The notes below the pieces were generated by a model. The model was not told the DNA's origin and searched no databases. It was given only the letters and a program-made list of their open reading frames with translations. A DNA stretch of 64,000 nt. Origin: Viscum album (lineage: Eukaryota > Streptophyta > Magnoliopsida > Santalales > Viscaceae). The position numbers and the translations under genes were made by a program. Below, one piece after another: positions 23,970-37,140 of this stretch. How positions within the stretch are numbered: position 1 is the stretch's first letter; the number at the start of each line of letters is the position of its first letter. Location of the stretch: contig OY728147.1 of assembly GCA_963277665.1 (NCBI GenBank), forward strand, positions 1,264,609,424-1,264,673,423, in the 5' to 3' direction.

Positions 23970-26030
23970 AATGAATGTTATATTTTTTTGTGGAATATGA
24001 TTTCAATATGATATGGGTAGGACCTATATCTCCCCCCATGCATTGGCAAAAGATTTATATCCCAAGAGATAGACAAGGTCAGAACAAGGGTTAATCTAGT
24101 TCAATCATACATGGCCAGAATGACAAGTAAACCTAGTTTAGTAATGCACTTTTTCAACAATGATGGCCTTCACCACAATGACTTGGTTATATGGAAATCA
24201 TAGTATGTGATCATTAGTATTCCAAAATTACGTGTTTTATACCTATTCTAGTTTATCATCGTTAATGTTCTTGTATGATCTATTCTATACAAACTGCCAA
24301 GATTTATTTCACGACTCAACATTTTGATTTTTAAACATTATGTTCATTTTTTACATTCATATTTTTATGGTTTGTTTTATGTTTTCAATGCATACCCTTA
24401 CTAAAAATTTGAGCTCAACCCTTTTGTATTTTCTTTTCCCCGGGATATAAATAAATTTTTTTGGTAGGAATCAAAGTGTAAGATATTTATGGTAGATGTT
24501 TAAGATCTTTCACCATGTTAGAATATAAGGATTTGAGCTTCCAAATACACTGAACTAATAAGGTCATTAGGCTTTTTTTCATGTATTATGTTTTCTGAAA
24601 AAGTTATGTAATGTACATGTATATCAGGCTTGGGTATCAACATTTGGAATCTGTGTGCATGTTTAGTTACCCTTTAGAAACATGGATGCGAAAACATTAG
24701 TGAAATCTCTTGTGATATTTCATATGTATGTCTAGGGATGTACGTAAAGTGAATTATAAGTATAGTTTACAATCCTATAATTATGATAATGATCATGAAT
24801 AAGTTAGGATTAAACCTAAGATGATAGAGACTAAATGTACTCCCCCTGGATTATGTTGTTTTCCTTGTATGATTTTTTCCTCTCACACAATTATTTTTGT
24901 GTTTAGACAATTTCTAGAACACAAAATAACTAGTTCAATGATTAATTAAATGGGAAATATGATTATTTTTCTCTTAAAAAACAACATTTTATGGTATACG
25001 GAGAGAAAAATCATATTTCTATACGTATAAAATATATGAATAATTCTTGACTTCCAAATGACCAGATAAGGGAACAACATTCTATTGAGTCCTCCATAAG
25101 GTAACATCCACCATCTTTTAGTGATTCTACTGATACAATTATTTTTAAACAATAGAATAGTACCACTGAAAAGTTATTTTCATCCTTCATTGATTGGATA
25201 ATGAAAAGTCAATTTGGGTGTTGACCATTTATAAGGTGAATTAGACCAGTGGAGGAATCTAATTAATAATAAAAGGCACCAAGATGAAATTGAATCATGG
25301 GAATGGGACATGTTCAAGAACATATTTTTCAATAATTAGTAACCATTTATTCTTTGAAATAAGATGTAAAATTATTTCCTTGAGCTTAAGTAAAAGGATG
25401 GTGAATATGTTGGATCATAAAATGTTAATTTTACAAGGATTGCAAGGTATGATTCTGGATTTATCATCCAACATGAAGGTAATGTTGATCAATTATTCGA
25501 TGGAATAAAACCATTTCTTCGAATGGAATTATCTATAAGATACATTATTAGAAATGATGATATTGTGTGTTGCTCTATAAAGGTAGAAGATGAAGTTTGT
25601 GTTACAAATCTATCTCATGGTTTTAACATGAAATAAAAGATTAAGTTAAACGGAAAATATCAAAACCATGGTGAAATGAAGATGAATGTTTCCCCTTTCC
25701 CAAATTGTGGAAATAAAAATGGTAGATATTGTCTTAATGGCATTATAAACTCATTAAAGTGTGGAAAAGAAGTTCATCGAGTAGTTGAGTGCTGATGTAA
25801 TGGGAACAATGTTCCCAATGATGTGAAAAAATAAAAGACTACAGAGAACACGCCACCAACACTTCAATTCTACAAGTGCAAGGAAATGGGGAATTATGCT
25901 AACCAATTCCAAAATCTAAGGGTTAATGTTGATGATCAAAGTTAAAAACCTATTAAATCCAATGAAAAAGGAAAATCATATTCAATCACTATTGAAAATG
26001 TTGAGTATGACAATGAAGTGGTTGAATGAT
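23970..26030 (+). repeat. Duplicated block: LTR end, primer site and second gag copy of element I
   Basis: 23,970-24,642 repeats the last 0.67 kb of the LTR (22,010-22,680; offset about 1962). A decayed primer site follows at 24,643-24,654 (TTTGGAATCTGT) and then a second gag. The repeated gag is not identical, with many independent changes, so the duplication is old. The structure could come from unequal recombination between two family G copies, or from strand transfer during reverse transcription. Confidence 0.8.
24850..26030 (+). pseudogene. Element I gag, second copy, with two zinc knuckles
   Basis: It matches the first gag and element II gag, but frames shift more often. QDEIESWEWDMFKNIF at about 25,280-25,325 aligns with the QDQIESMEWYEFKNIF segment. 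The first zinc knuckle is at 25,749-25,793 (KCGKEVHRVVEC, first Cys lost). About 75 bases further is a second knuckle, 25,866-25,910 (FYKCKEMGNYANQF), in which two Cys and the His are replaced but the spacing is kept. The ancestral protein therefore carried two CX2CX4HX4C fingers. A short acidic tail follows, then stops. Confidence 0.8.
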
Positions 26031-27193
26031 TAAGTGTTTATGTAATGTGATTTGAATATAGTGTTGTGGAATCTCATCTATAGTATTATGGAATATTGGA
26101 ATATCTATATATTATTCCATTGTGGCTTTCCAAAATTATATTGTATCAGTAACCATGAAAAGTGATTGAAATAATTTTAGAAAGCACATGATATGCACAT
26201 AATGAAGGGAAAAATAGATAATGAGATGTTTGATAGTATTCATGAGCTCATGAATGATAAAATAACAAAGTGATCTCATAGTTTTTTTATATAGAAATTT
26301 TTGTATTTTTGGTGTGTCGAAAGAGATAATTTTGATAGAATGCTTGTTATCAGTATGGTTTTATGGTAATTCATGTCATTTTCATGTTTCAAGAGAATAC
26401 ATAATTAAGGAATTCACATGTTTAGATAGTGAAAACCAAGAACATCTAAATGAGATATGTGAGAAAATTTTTATGATGATTTGGATCACCTATTTATAAT
26501 GTTCTATAGTTTTTATACGGATTGTAATGTTATAAATTTATGGATAGTATAATTTATTTTCTGTTTTAAGATTGTTAAATTAATGTATTATCAAAATATA
26601 GGTGGACTTATGCATATGTGTATACCTAAGATAAAATTTTTATTGATATAGATGGAATGACATATCCTTATGTCACACGATATTATAACACTTCATGAAT
26701 TAAAAAATCATATTTAATTATCTAAATAAGAGATGAAGTGTAAATTGTTCAGGGAACAAACAACAGAGAGACTGTACCAAAATCAAGTAAGTATTTATTC
26801 TCATGAAAAAATATTCAACTTTAGGAAAATGATCATTCAAACAAAAAATGTTATCCTAGTACTTTCATATCAGTTGAATCATGTGATCCCTTAAACCATC
26901 ACAGATTTATGCATTTCATGTAGTTAAACTTCTTCAAACCTTATTTCAATATCACTATCCATCAAGACATGATGGTTATATTTCTCTTCCATATGAATGT
27001 TTTTACTTCCCTTCTATGTTTTCTTATGTGGAAACCCGGAGATGAGTTACATATGGTAACCATTATTTTTCATTCTTTGTTTTTTTAAATTGATGTTTTT
27101 CTATCTCTTTTTATGATGTGGGATTCCATAAAAGAAAGTATTATGAAGTAAACCATTTATACCCCCGATGAATTTCAAAGGTGAAATTCATTT
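26031..27193 (+). other. Element I 3' internal segment without pol
   Basis: About 1.16 kb between gag and the polypurine tract. It aligns with 37,141-38,296 of element II (for example GAGATGTTTGATAGTATT at 26,224 and 37,322), so it belongs to the family. No protease, RT, RNase H or integrase motif is visible in any frame. A 61-codon frame (26,314-26,499) with FTCLDSENQEHLNEIC is shared only as frameshifted DNA with element II. Function unknown. Confidence 0.7.
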
Positions 27194-27208
27194 TAAGGTG
27201 GTAGAATT
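27194..27208 (+). promoter_or_regulatory. Element I polypurine tract
   Basis: TAAGGTGGTAGAATT directly before the 3' LTR. Element II has ATGGGGTGTACAA at the same place; both are decayed forms of a G-rich purine tract for second-strand priming. Confidence 0.55.
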
Positions 27209-30200
27209 TGACACTGTGAGATTTTATGAGATAATTTATTTTAATTTCATTGATGTCTTGTGTTGTATGCTGCACCAAGATTATCCAGCGCTATACACAA
27301 CATGGTATTAGAGTTCACTATACAGAACAATATCTGTGGCATATGTTGCACACAATTTCCTATTATTTTGATAGAATTCATTTCACAAAAAATTCAGTAT
27401 AGATATTGTTAAATTTATAAATTAACTCTATTTGGATTATGTTATACATAAAACCATAGAAATCATTCACTACACGCAACACATACGAGGACTTTGTTAC
27501 ATTCAAAAGTGACCTTCCTTGATAGCTTGTGTTGTACGCGATACTTAATTTTACTAAACAATGATATATTATTAATATATTATTATTCAATGGGATTTAA
27601 ATTAAATTTTTTGAATAGTATTAAACACATTTTGAATTTTATATAACATTAGAATTAATCTTAACCATTTTCATGAACATGAAATGTTAACAAAATCAAT
27701 TTTCAGATAAAAATGTATTTTTTTTAAAATTACATTTTTACCGCCTTTTGATGGAACACCCAATTTAAATCTAGTTATTGACAATTTTATTAGTTAAATA
27801 AGTGAAAATAAAATTCTTCTTTTTATGAGGAATAAAAAAATTATTTTTTGGTATTCTTGTTATTTTTCATATAAAATTAAAATTTTAATGAACAATGAGA
27901 AATACTGCATTTTAATTACAAAATTTCTTTTCATATAATTTTATTATATATTTAGATTAACTTTTTAATAGGTTATAAAGTTTAATTATAATATTTTTTT
28001 ACAATTTAATCCATTGTTGTCATTGTATGTAATTTTTCTATAAATTGGAAATAAAAGCATGTCAATATTTTGATAGTTATTATTTCTTAAAACCACACTT
28101 TTTGGTTTTGAAAATGTGAATTAATTTTAAATTAATTACTGAATATTCAGTGTATTGAATTTTGGAATATGTATTCTATATTTTTAATCAGAAGCTCGAA
28201 ATTCCTTGAATAGGTTCCATTTAATTTTTTCTCATTATAAAGAGTAATTTCGTTAATTATTGTTATTTACCATGTTTAAAGTTTAAATCTGGTAAATAAA
28301 TGTAAAAAAATAATTTAATAATATAAAAGTAGCCTAACACATGTCATAATCATATTGGATGAGATATTTTTGACCATGTTCATCTTTTGGGGTAATTATA
28401 GAACCCCATTGATTTATTTGAGTTTGTAAATGAAATTTTATGGGAATTAATTTAATATAAATATAATTATAACCTAAACATATAAATTTTACAAAATCAA
28501 TTTTTAAATAGTGTTATATAACTGATCTATATGCGTATATATATTCATTAGAAAGATAAAAATATTTCCCACATCAAGATATATTATTTATAATATTTAG
28601 ACATTAAATTATTAAATTTAACAATGACACAATGAGGATACACTGACTGCTTCATTAATAAATGCTTCAAATAAATGATATTATAAATGTAAAATTAAAT
28701 GTAATTTGTTTATTTTTTGGCAATAAAAGAATTGTTTGAATTATTTTGACAGATTTGATTTTATTTAATACCTAATGTTATAAGTAATTAGGTTTTTATG
28801 AATTTAAAAAAAAATCCGGGTATGAATAGTGTCCAAAATTGACATAATTCGTAAATTAAAACGTATAATAGTTTATTAAATGATATTAAATTCCTAAAAA
28901 TATATGATTTTTAAAAATAGTTAATATAATCCCAATTAATTCATAAATAAATTTATATGGGGTTTTTGACATGAAATGGTAATTACATTAAACCACAATG
29001 ACTATGTAACATCATACAGCTTTAAGATTAAAAAGGGTAAAATAAGGGTTATAACAAAAATAGATAAGGATTAAAATATATTCAAAACATGTCTAAATTT
29101 TTTTTCCAGATCGTTATTCTAACCCAAATCATCTTATATTTGACTTAAATTTGTTCTGGACCATTCGAAATCGAAATTTAATTTATAATAAATTAATATT
29201 TTGATAGTTTACTAAAATGCCCCTCTCCTCTCTTATAAAAGAAAACCTCTTCCCTCTCATCAACACTGTATTTTTAGCTTTAATGATCATAAAAACCATG
29301 AAACATTATCTTCATAACTTCCCTAGTAACATTATATAGGTTATGGTTTTCATAAAAGACCAACTCAAGTGCCCTAAGATGAAATCTAAATGAGGCACGT
29401 CAAGAAAGAGTTATTCTCTTCTACTGATTCTTTCAAATTTCATTCTTCTTCTAATTCCTCTTCATTAGTTGATTAATTATAAATTAATAACATAAGTATG
29501 AAAAATATAATGATATTTTATTATAAATATGAAACTACCCTATTTCACCTTCTTTCCATCCGACTAAAAATGATATCACCACATGTGCGTACGTATGTCT
29601 TACTGCCTCCACGCAGTGGTATAATCTATTTTTAACCACCACCATACTTGGATGGGTATAATGGTGTAAATAATAACTATATATCAATATTATAACATGA
29701 TAATTATTCTGAGATATTATACCCTATCCACATCAATACCATTCAATAATTTCAGGAATTATATCGTCACTCGTGTGTGCGTACGACTTACCGTCTCTAC
29801 GACGGGATGAGATTAATTCTTCAAATTAACCATTCAGGAATGATTATAAAGTATATATAAAACATAAACAAAAATTATATTAATTAATAATTATAATTTA
29901 TTTATTTATATATGTATGTATTTCATTTACATACATCTATTAATTTCTATATAGAAACATAAACAACGTTCATGCATAGGTACGGCCTACCATCTCCACG
30001 AACGGTGTATTCCATTTCATTTATATATCTATTATAAATATTTATATACTCAATATATTGATATATAAATCATTATTTTAGTTATGGAAGTATTTAAATC
30101 ATTATCTATGTAATATTATCATGAATATAAATTCCATATATGTATGATAAATAAAACCATTAATACCCAAAACGTTTCTTTAACATGGAAATAACAAATG

Positions 30201-31620
30201 AACGGGTAATGTGTTGTCATAAGTAAATAATATATGATATAATAAATATTATTATGGTTCTATTACAAGTTAATAATATGTTTAGACCAACAATACAAGA
30301 TTTTAGGATACATACATAAGAAATCATACCTATGGTAAGGGTTAACTTTTCCTAATCTTGTTTTTATCCTATATTTTTTTTCGTAAGTATTTACTGGGGA
30401 TATATTTTTCATCCATGTTTATGATTTCTAATAATGTTATCATAAAATTTTTACTATTATTATATGTATCTTTAATTTCATTTTTACTCATTTTTGTATT
30501 TTACTACATGGTTTAGAAGGAATATTTTTTTTCATATAATGTACTTTTTGACTTTTCGAGAAAAAGTATGAGGAGAATGTTTTTTAATTTATATAGAATG
30601 AATATATTTTTACGGTTTCACAAAGCCTTATTTACACTAATATTCCTCTAAAAAATTTCAATTTTATTTTCAAATAAATTATTTTCTTTTAAAATTGTGC
30701 ATCATTTTTAGAAAATAAAACATTTTTGAAGAAGAAAGTATATTTTTCTCACGATCTCTAGTTCTAGTGTTTCATCAACATTACATTTTATATAAGATGA
30801 CTCTTTCAAATAGGGTTATGTTTCTATAATTATTATTTCAATTATTTTACTGTGTTAATGATTTAATAGTATTTAATATGGATAATATTTTGATGGAATA
30901 ATGTTTATGAAACCCATTTTATATCTTAGGGTATGTTATGACGAATGATTTATGATTCTCTGGAAGTTGATTTAACTATGAGATGGGTTGGACATATATC
31001 TGTCTCTAATTCATTGGGAAAATATTTATATCTCATGAGATTGACATCACTATATTTGAATGTAAACTCGAATCCGTAATAAAGGATGGAATAGCAAGTA
31101 AACCTAGTTTAGTAATGGACTTTTTCCACTACGATGGTCTTGGTAGAAATGCATTGGTTGTTGTTGAAATCATATTATGTGCTCATTATTTTTACACAAT
31201 TACTTGTTTTATACCAATTCTATTTCATCATGGTTAATGTTCCTTTATGTTCTATTCCTTAGACACTACCAATATTTATTTCATGACACCTGATTTTTAT
31301 TTTTAAACATAATGTTCACGTTTTTATGGAAAAATGATTATGGTTTGTTTTATCATCTTAATGTTTACCCTTACTGAGAATTTGAGATCACCCTTTTTAT
31401 ATTTTCATTTTCCTATGATATAATGAAAGGATTTAGGTTGGTAAAAAGGGGAAGATCATTATGGGAGAGGTTAAAGATATTTCACCGTGTTAGATGATGA
31501 TGTTTCATGTTTCAAAAGAAACTAAATTAATTGGGTCATTGGGTATCTATTTTGTGTCATGTATTAATTATTCTACAAAATTAATGTAATTTCCAGGTAA
31601 GTCAATAGTGGGTCTCTACA
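27209..31620 (+). repeat. Element I 3' LTR (4.4 kb)
   Basis: Starts TGACACTGTGAG and ends GGGTCTCTACA. It has the TATA box at 29,233-29,242 (TTATAAAAG after a CT-rich patch), three GC-rich motifs at 29,583, 29,771 and 29,969, and two copies of the 37-bp minisatellite near 31,045-31,120. It is closer to the LTR at 18,258 than to those of element II; both share a GATATATTATTAA block absent from II. Confidence 0.85.
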
Positions 31621-34600
31621 ATACAAAACAACATATTAGCTAGCATTATATGAAACATTATTCATTTATTGTGTTACTCATAATTCAATGTTCTCTTGAT
31701 AGATTTCATTTCCCAAAAAAAGATTATAAGTAATAACTAAATACAATAACCTAGTGATTATAATGGATAGTATGAATAATATTAACTTCCTTCTAAAAAA
31801 CAATATTTAAATAAAAATATGTTTGTCTATAAAATAAAAAATCAATATTATGGATTTTAGTAGTGAAATATATATTTTATATATTAATTTAATGTTTTAA
31901 ATTCATATTATATGTATTTAAGATATTATATAAGGACAAATTCAATTTCTTTTTGGAAAAAAATGTATATGGAAAAAAATACATGTTTATATCTTTTTGA
32001 TGGAAAACCTTTTTAAATGTAGTTTTTTGAAGGAAAAATTAACTTCTATTTGACATAATAATATTTTTATTTGGGATTGAGAAATAAAAATTTACCTTGG
32101 TATAATGTTTTGTATTTTTCTGAGAAAATTATCATGATAATGAATAATCATAAATACTACATTTTAATTCAATAATTCCTCTTCATTTAATTTATTTATA
32201 TATATATTAAAATTTTTTATTATTATTAAAGACTAATTATATTATATTATTATAAATTAATCATATTTTAGTCATTGGGTGTAATTTTAGACATAAATTG
32301 GACATAAACACATGAAAATTGTTTTCATAGTTTTTACTTCTTAAAAACTCACTTTCTGGTTTTGACAACTAGAAGTAATTTAAAATTAATTAATGAAACA
32401 TATTTGTTTTAAACTTTGAAAAATATTTTCAAAATTTCAAATCATTGGGTCCAAATTTTTTTAATAGGTTACTTTTATTTTTTTTGGATATTATGAATCA
32501 TAACTATGTTAATTATTTCTACCACAATTATAGGTTATTGAAATAAATTATGAAAAAAAAATATGATAAAGAAAATATTGTTATCCTAACACAAAAGAAA
32601 CATATTGGATGAATTAAGATCAACCAATATCACATATGGGTCATAATTGACTCATTTAATGGTCTTTTTTCATGAATGTGATGTAATTATAATTAAAATA
32701 AAAGAAAGTGACAACATGCCACTCTCTTATATCTTATAAGTATAATAAATAAATGTAATTATAAATATTATATAACATCAAACATAAATATTATCTAGAT
32801 ATATAGTGAAATAATCTACATCATGTGAATTTATTAAAAAAATTAGATGTTAAAAATTACAATTAATAATGAGATAATAGTGATTTAGTAATTATTTAAT
32901 TAATATAAATATAAAATTATTTATTTCAAAAATATTATAATAAATAATATATGAATAAAAAGATGTGATCCTTTATTTTAATAGGATATTATGACATGAT
33001 TGGAGTGTATGAAATATTTTCGTTCGAAATTGTATTAGGATTTTATTTTATTAAATGTCAAATAAATAGAACATGTCAAAATTGTCACTGTTGATATTTA
33101 ATAAAAATAACATATTCATACATTATTTAAAAATCTCAACAAAATTTTAAAAATTAAATGGTGAAAATTATAAGGTATAAAATGTCCGAATATATCTAAT
33201 TATATAAAATATACGACACATAAGTAATTATTTATAACCATATAATATTTAGAATATTATTATTCTAATTAAAATTAAATATATTTAATAAGTATAAATA
33301 CAAATGAAAATGTTTAATATGACATAAAAACATATATAAATATTTTTTATTTGCATTATTTAAACCCATAATTATCATATATTTTAAATAATACACATTG
33401 GATTTATTTAAATTTAATAATTAATTTATATTAATTTAATACTTTTGGAATTTCAAAAGGACCCCCTCCCCAATGTTATAAAAGGTTACCACTCATTCTC
33501 ATCTGATTACTCCTTTAAATCAATTTTTCATGGCTAAACCCTTACCATTTCCCTCCCAACATACATCAATTCATCCTATAGTACACACATTTTTTCATAA
33601 AGGCCTCCTAAGAATACCTTTTTTGAAAATGAAATGGATATATTCAAAAAAATTGTAATTATTTTATCACCTCTAACAAAATTATTTTCATATTATACTC
33701 CTATTCTAATTGTTTTTTCATTCTATAGTAATATATCCAGTATCTTATACATTTGGAGATTTTATTATAGTAATGGGACAAACATATAAATACATTTATC
33801 CCTCCTACAAATAACAATATCATCATGTGTTAATGCGTACGACTTACCGTCTACACAACGTGGGGTAATTTTTTATTCAAAAATATTTAACTGGAAAGGT
33901 ATAATAACAATTATAAAAAATTTAAATAATAAATATAGCATGATGATAATTCATTATTATTAATATACCATCCAATTCTATATTATTTGACCATTAAGTG
34001 AATGATATCGACGCTCGTTTGTACACATGGCCTACCATCTTCACGATGTGAGGCGATTCATTCTACATGATCATCACTAAACAATGATTCTATACATGAA
34101 TTGAATGAAAAAAATATTATATATATTATAATAATATATTTTTTAATTTATATATCTATTTCCAAATAAGTGTAATGTGAAATTATCTAACAAAACATGC
34201 ATAATAATTAAAACAGTTAATATTCAAATTACGGGTAATAATGAAATGTTACTAAAAACCGAAGATAATATGATCATATTTTATATCATAAAAATGTATA
34301 TTATTTTTTAATAAGTCAATAACATTAATTAACTCATTATAAAATATTTTTGGATACAAAAAATAATTTCTATCTTAAGGTAATGTATAATTTCATAATC
34401 TCATATTTATTTGATATTGTTTATACAAAAGTTTTTTCTAGGGTATATTTATCATTCATATCCATGTTTCATAAGTATGTAATATTTTTTTTTCATATAA
34501 TATATTTTAAATTAAATTTTAACAATTGGTGAATTTTTATTAAATGTTATGAAAGGAATCTATTGGTGTTTTTGGATAATAGGTACCTTTTGACTTTTTC

Positions 34601-35743
34601 GGAAAAAATACTAGTAAAATGTTTTTTTAACTTATACAGAATGAACAGATGTTTACATATTCAGAATGCCCTATATCTATGAAGAATCCTTTAAAATATT
34701 TAGGTTTATTAACAACTAAATTATTTGGATTTAAATGTGTGTGGAATTTTGAAAAATGAAATTTTTTTAAGAAAAACGATATTTTCCTCAAGAATTTAGT
34801 TCAAGTGTTTTTTCAAAATTATTTTCCATATAAGATAAGTATATTTAAATATTGTTATGTTTCTATATATATTATTACTACTATTTTATTTTTCTATTTA
34901 TTTAATGATATTTTATATTTATTATGTTATGATAGATTGATGTTTAATATAACCATGTGATTTTTTGGGTTATGATATGATGAATGATTTAGGTTTTTTT
35001 GAAACAAGTATGAATAATTTAATTATGAGAGGGGTGGGACCTATAGCTCCCACCAAGGAATTGGGTAATGATTTTTATCTCATGATATAGAAATGATTGG
35101 AATGTCATGTAATTCCGGTTTGGAAATACTGGGTTGGAACAGAAAGTAAATCTGGTTCAGTAATACATGGATGGAACAATAAGTATATCCGATTAAGTAG
35201 TGTACTTTATCCACTATGTTAGTCTGGGTAGAAATACCATGGCTACTATGGAAATCTAATTATTTGGTAATTTTATTTCCAAAAATCGTTGTTTTATGTT
35301 AATTTTATTTTCTCTTGATTCATGATTTCATTAATATTTATTACTTCTTATCTACAATTATTTATTAGATAACTCATGATTTTGGTGTATGTTAAATTTG
35401 GTATGTATTTTTCAAATGGTATGTTCAGGTTTTTAAATTTATATTATTATGTTTTGTATGATATCTTCCATTCATTCACTTACTTAGAATTTAATCTAAC
35501 CATTTTTTGGGTCCTTTTCTCCCAATATGTGAAGATTGTTACAATCTAATATGTGTCCATAAGGGGTTCTATTTATTAAGTATAAAGAACGAGACGATAT
35601 AGGTGTTTTATTATCCATTTTTATGTTTTCTAGTTTCCAAAGGCTCTAAATTAATATTGTCTTCAGTCATCTATTTTTGTCATGTATTAATTATTTTTCA
35701 AATGTAATGTAATGTATATGAACCTCAATCTTGGTTCTTTATG
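31621..35743 (+). repeat. Element II 5' LTR, main part
   Basis: Begins at LTR position 94, completing the 93-base piece at 18,165, and ends GGTTCTTTATG (equivalent to GGGTCTCTACA with C to T and A to G changes). The TATA box is at 33,476-33,485. GC-rich motifs lie at 33,825 and 34,011 only, the third being unrecognisable. Three copies of the 37-bp minisatellite lie at 35,088-35,205. Confidence 0.8.
35088..35205 (+). repeat. 37-bp minisatellite, three copies
   Basis: The unit resembles ATGGATGGAACAATAAGTA followed by AATCTGGTTCAGTAATAC. Equivalent sites carry three copies in the element II 3' LTR (41,875-41,985) and two at 962-1035, 24,075-24,150 and 31,045-31,120. Confidence 0.75.
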
Positions 35744-35745
35744 GT

Positions 35746-35757
35746 TGTTATCAGAGT
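35746..35757 (+). promoter_or_regulatory. Element II primer-binding site (tRNA-iMet)
   Basis: TGTTATCAGAGT two bases after the LTR end; 10 of 12 match TGGTATCAGAGC. Confidence 0.75.
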
Positions 35758-36009
35758 GAAGGATTAGTTAACCTTTTGAATCTCATATGGAAAAACATTA
35801 GTGAGATCCCTAGAAATTTTTCTATGTCTTGTCTATGGATGTCACTGAATGTAAATATAACTATAGATTACAGTCCTAGATTTTTTATAATAATAATGAA
35901 TAACTATGGATTAAACCTAATATGTTAGAGATTAAATGTTATATCCCTTTATTATGTTTTCTCCTAGTATTATTTTTCCCTCCCACAATAATATTTTTCC
36001 ATTTTTGAC

Positions 36010-37140
36010 AACGATTGAAACCCAAAGAAAGAATTTAAATGATTAATGCACTTAAGAATACAATAATTTTCCTCCTTAACAACCAAATTTAAAGGAAAAT
36101 GAAATGAAAAATATTATTTCAATATTTAAAAAAGTAATAAATAATTCTTGACATTCAAATGGGCAGAGAATGGAACGAAATTCTATTGAGTCCTTCATGG
36201 GGAAACATTCCCTTTCTATCAGTAGGTCTTCTAGTCCACTTGATTCTAAAGAATAGATTAGTACCATTGAAAATGTATTTATCATTCTTCACTATTTTAA
36301 ACATGAAAATCTCATATTGGATTTTAATCATTTAGAAGGTGAAGTAAACCAGTAGTGGACTCTTATAAATAAAAGAAGGCAGCAAGATGAAATTGAATCC
36401 ATGGAATGGGAAAAGTTGAAGATCATATTTTTCAATAGTTAGATTCCTCGTATTCTTCAAAAAATGATTGAAATGGAGTTCCTTGAGCTTAAAAAGGATG
36501 TTGAATTCGTTGGTATGTTTGAGGAACATTTTACAACACTTGCAGTGTATGATTCTTGTTTAATAATTTAACGTAAAAGTAATGTTTAAGGATTATTTAT
36601 TGGCTAGATAATATCTCTTCAATGATTGTTATATATAAGAGACTATAGTAGCTATGAATAGATTGTGTATTGTGCAATCATGGTTGAAATGTAATTTATT
36701 GTAAGATATAAATCTAGTGGTTTTTTTAATAAATGAAAGATATAATTTAATGGAAAATATCAATGTCTTGATGAAAAGAATATGGATATTTCATTATGAA
36801 CAATGTGTGAAAGGAATTATGATGTAGATTGTCATAAATGGATAAGAAAATTATTTAAGTGTGGAAAGTAAGGTAATATAGAAGTTGAGTGCTAATGAAA
36901 TGGGAATAAGATTGTTAATGAATTAAATATAGAAAATACTATAGACGATGTGCCACCCACACATCAAAACTACAAGTGAATGGAAATGGGTAACTATGAT
37001 ATCTAATTCCCTAAACCAAGGGTTATAGATGATTATTGATGTCAAAAACGCCTTATGATCAAAGGGAATGAAATATCACATGCGATCACTATGGGCGATG
37101 TTGAGTGAGAAAATTATGTGGTGGAATGATTAAGTTTTTA
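36010..37140 (+). pseudogene. Element II gag remnant
   Basis: Collinear with both gag copies of element I. QDEIESMEWEKLKIIF near 36,385-36,430 is the clearest shared block. The first zinc knuckle at 36,850-36,892 reads FKCGK*GNIEVEC, with the first Cys and the His lost. The second, near 36,968-37,005, reads NYK*MEMGNYD, with most ligands lost. It has more stops than the first gag of element I. Like element I, it leads into a pol-free 3' segment. Confidence 0.75.

Larger units (their letters stand above)
18258..31620 (+). mobile_element. Element I: family G gag-only giant-LTR retrotransposon
   Basis: LTRs at 18,258-22,680 (4423 bases) and 27,209-31,620 (4412 bases) both start near TGTAACACC/TGACACTGT and end CTACA. 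Flanking 5-base sequences GTATG and ATACA are compatible with a decayed target duplication. The 4528-base internal region includes a 1.96-kb direct duplication of LTR end plus primer site plus gag; without it the internal part is about 2.57 kb, as in element II. No pol motif is present. It inserted into the 5' LTR of element II, so it is younger than II. Confidence 0.85.

Noticed and set aside
26314..26499. 61-codon frame downstream of gag as an extra gene of element I
   Set aside because: The matching DNA in element II is frameshifted with many stops and the protein is unrecognised; with two copies I cannot tell coding from chance.
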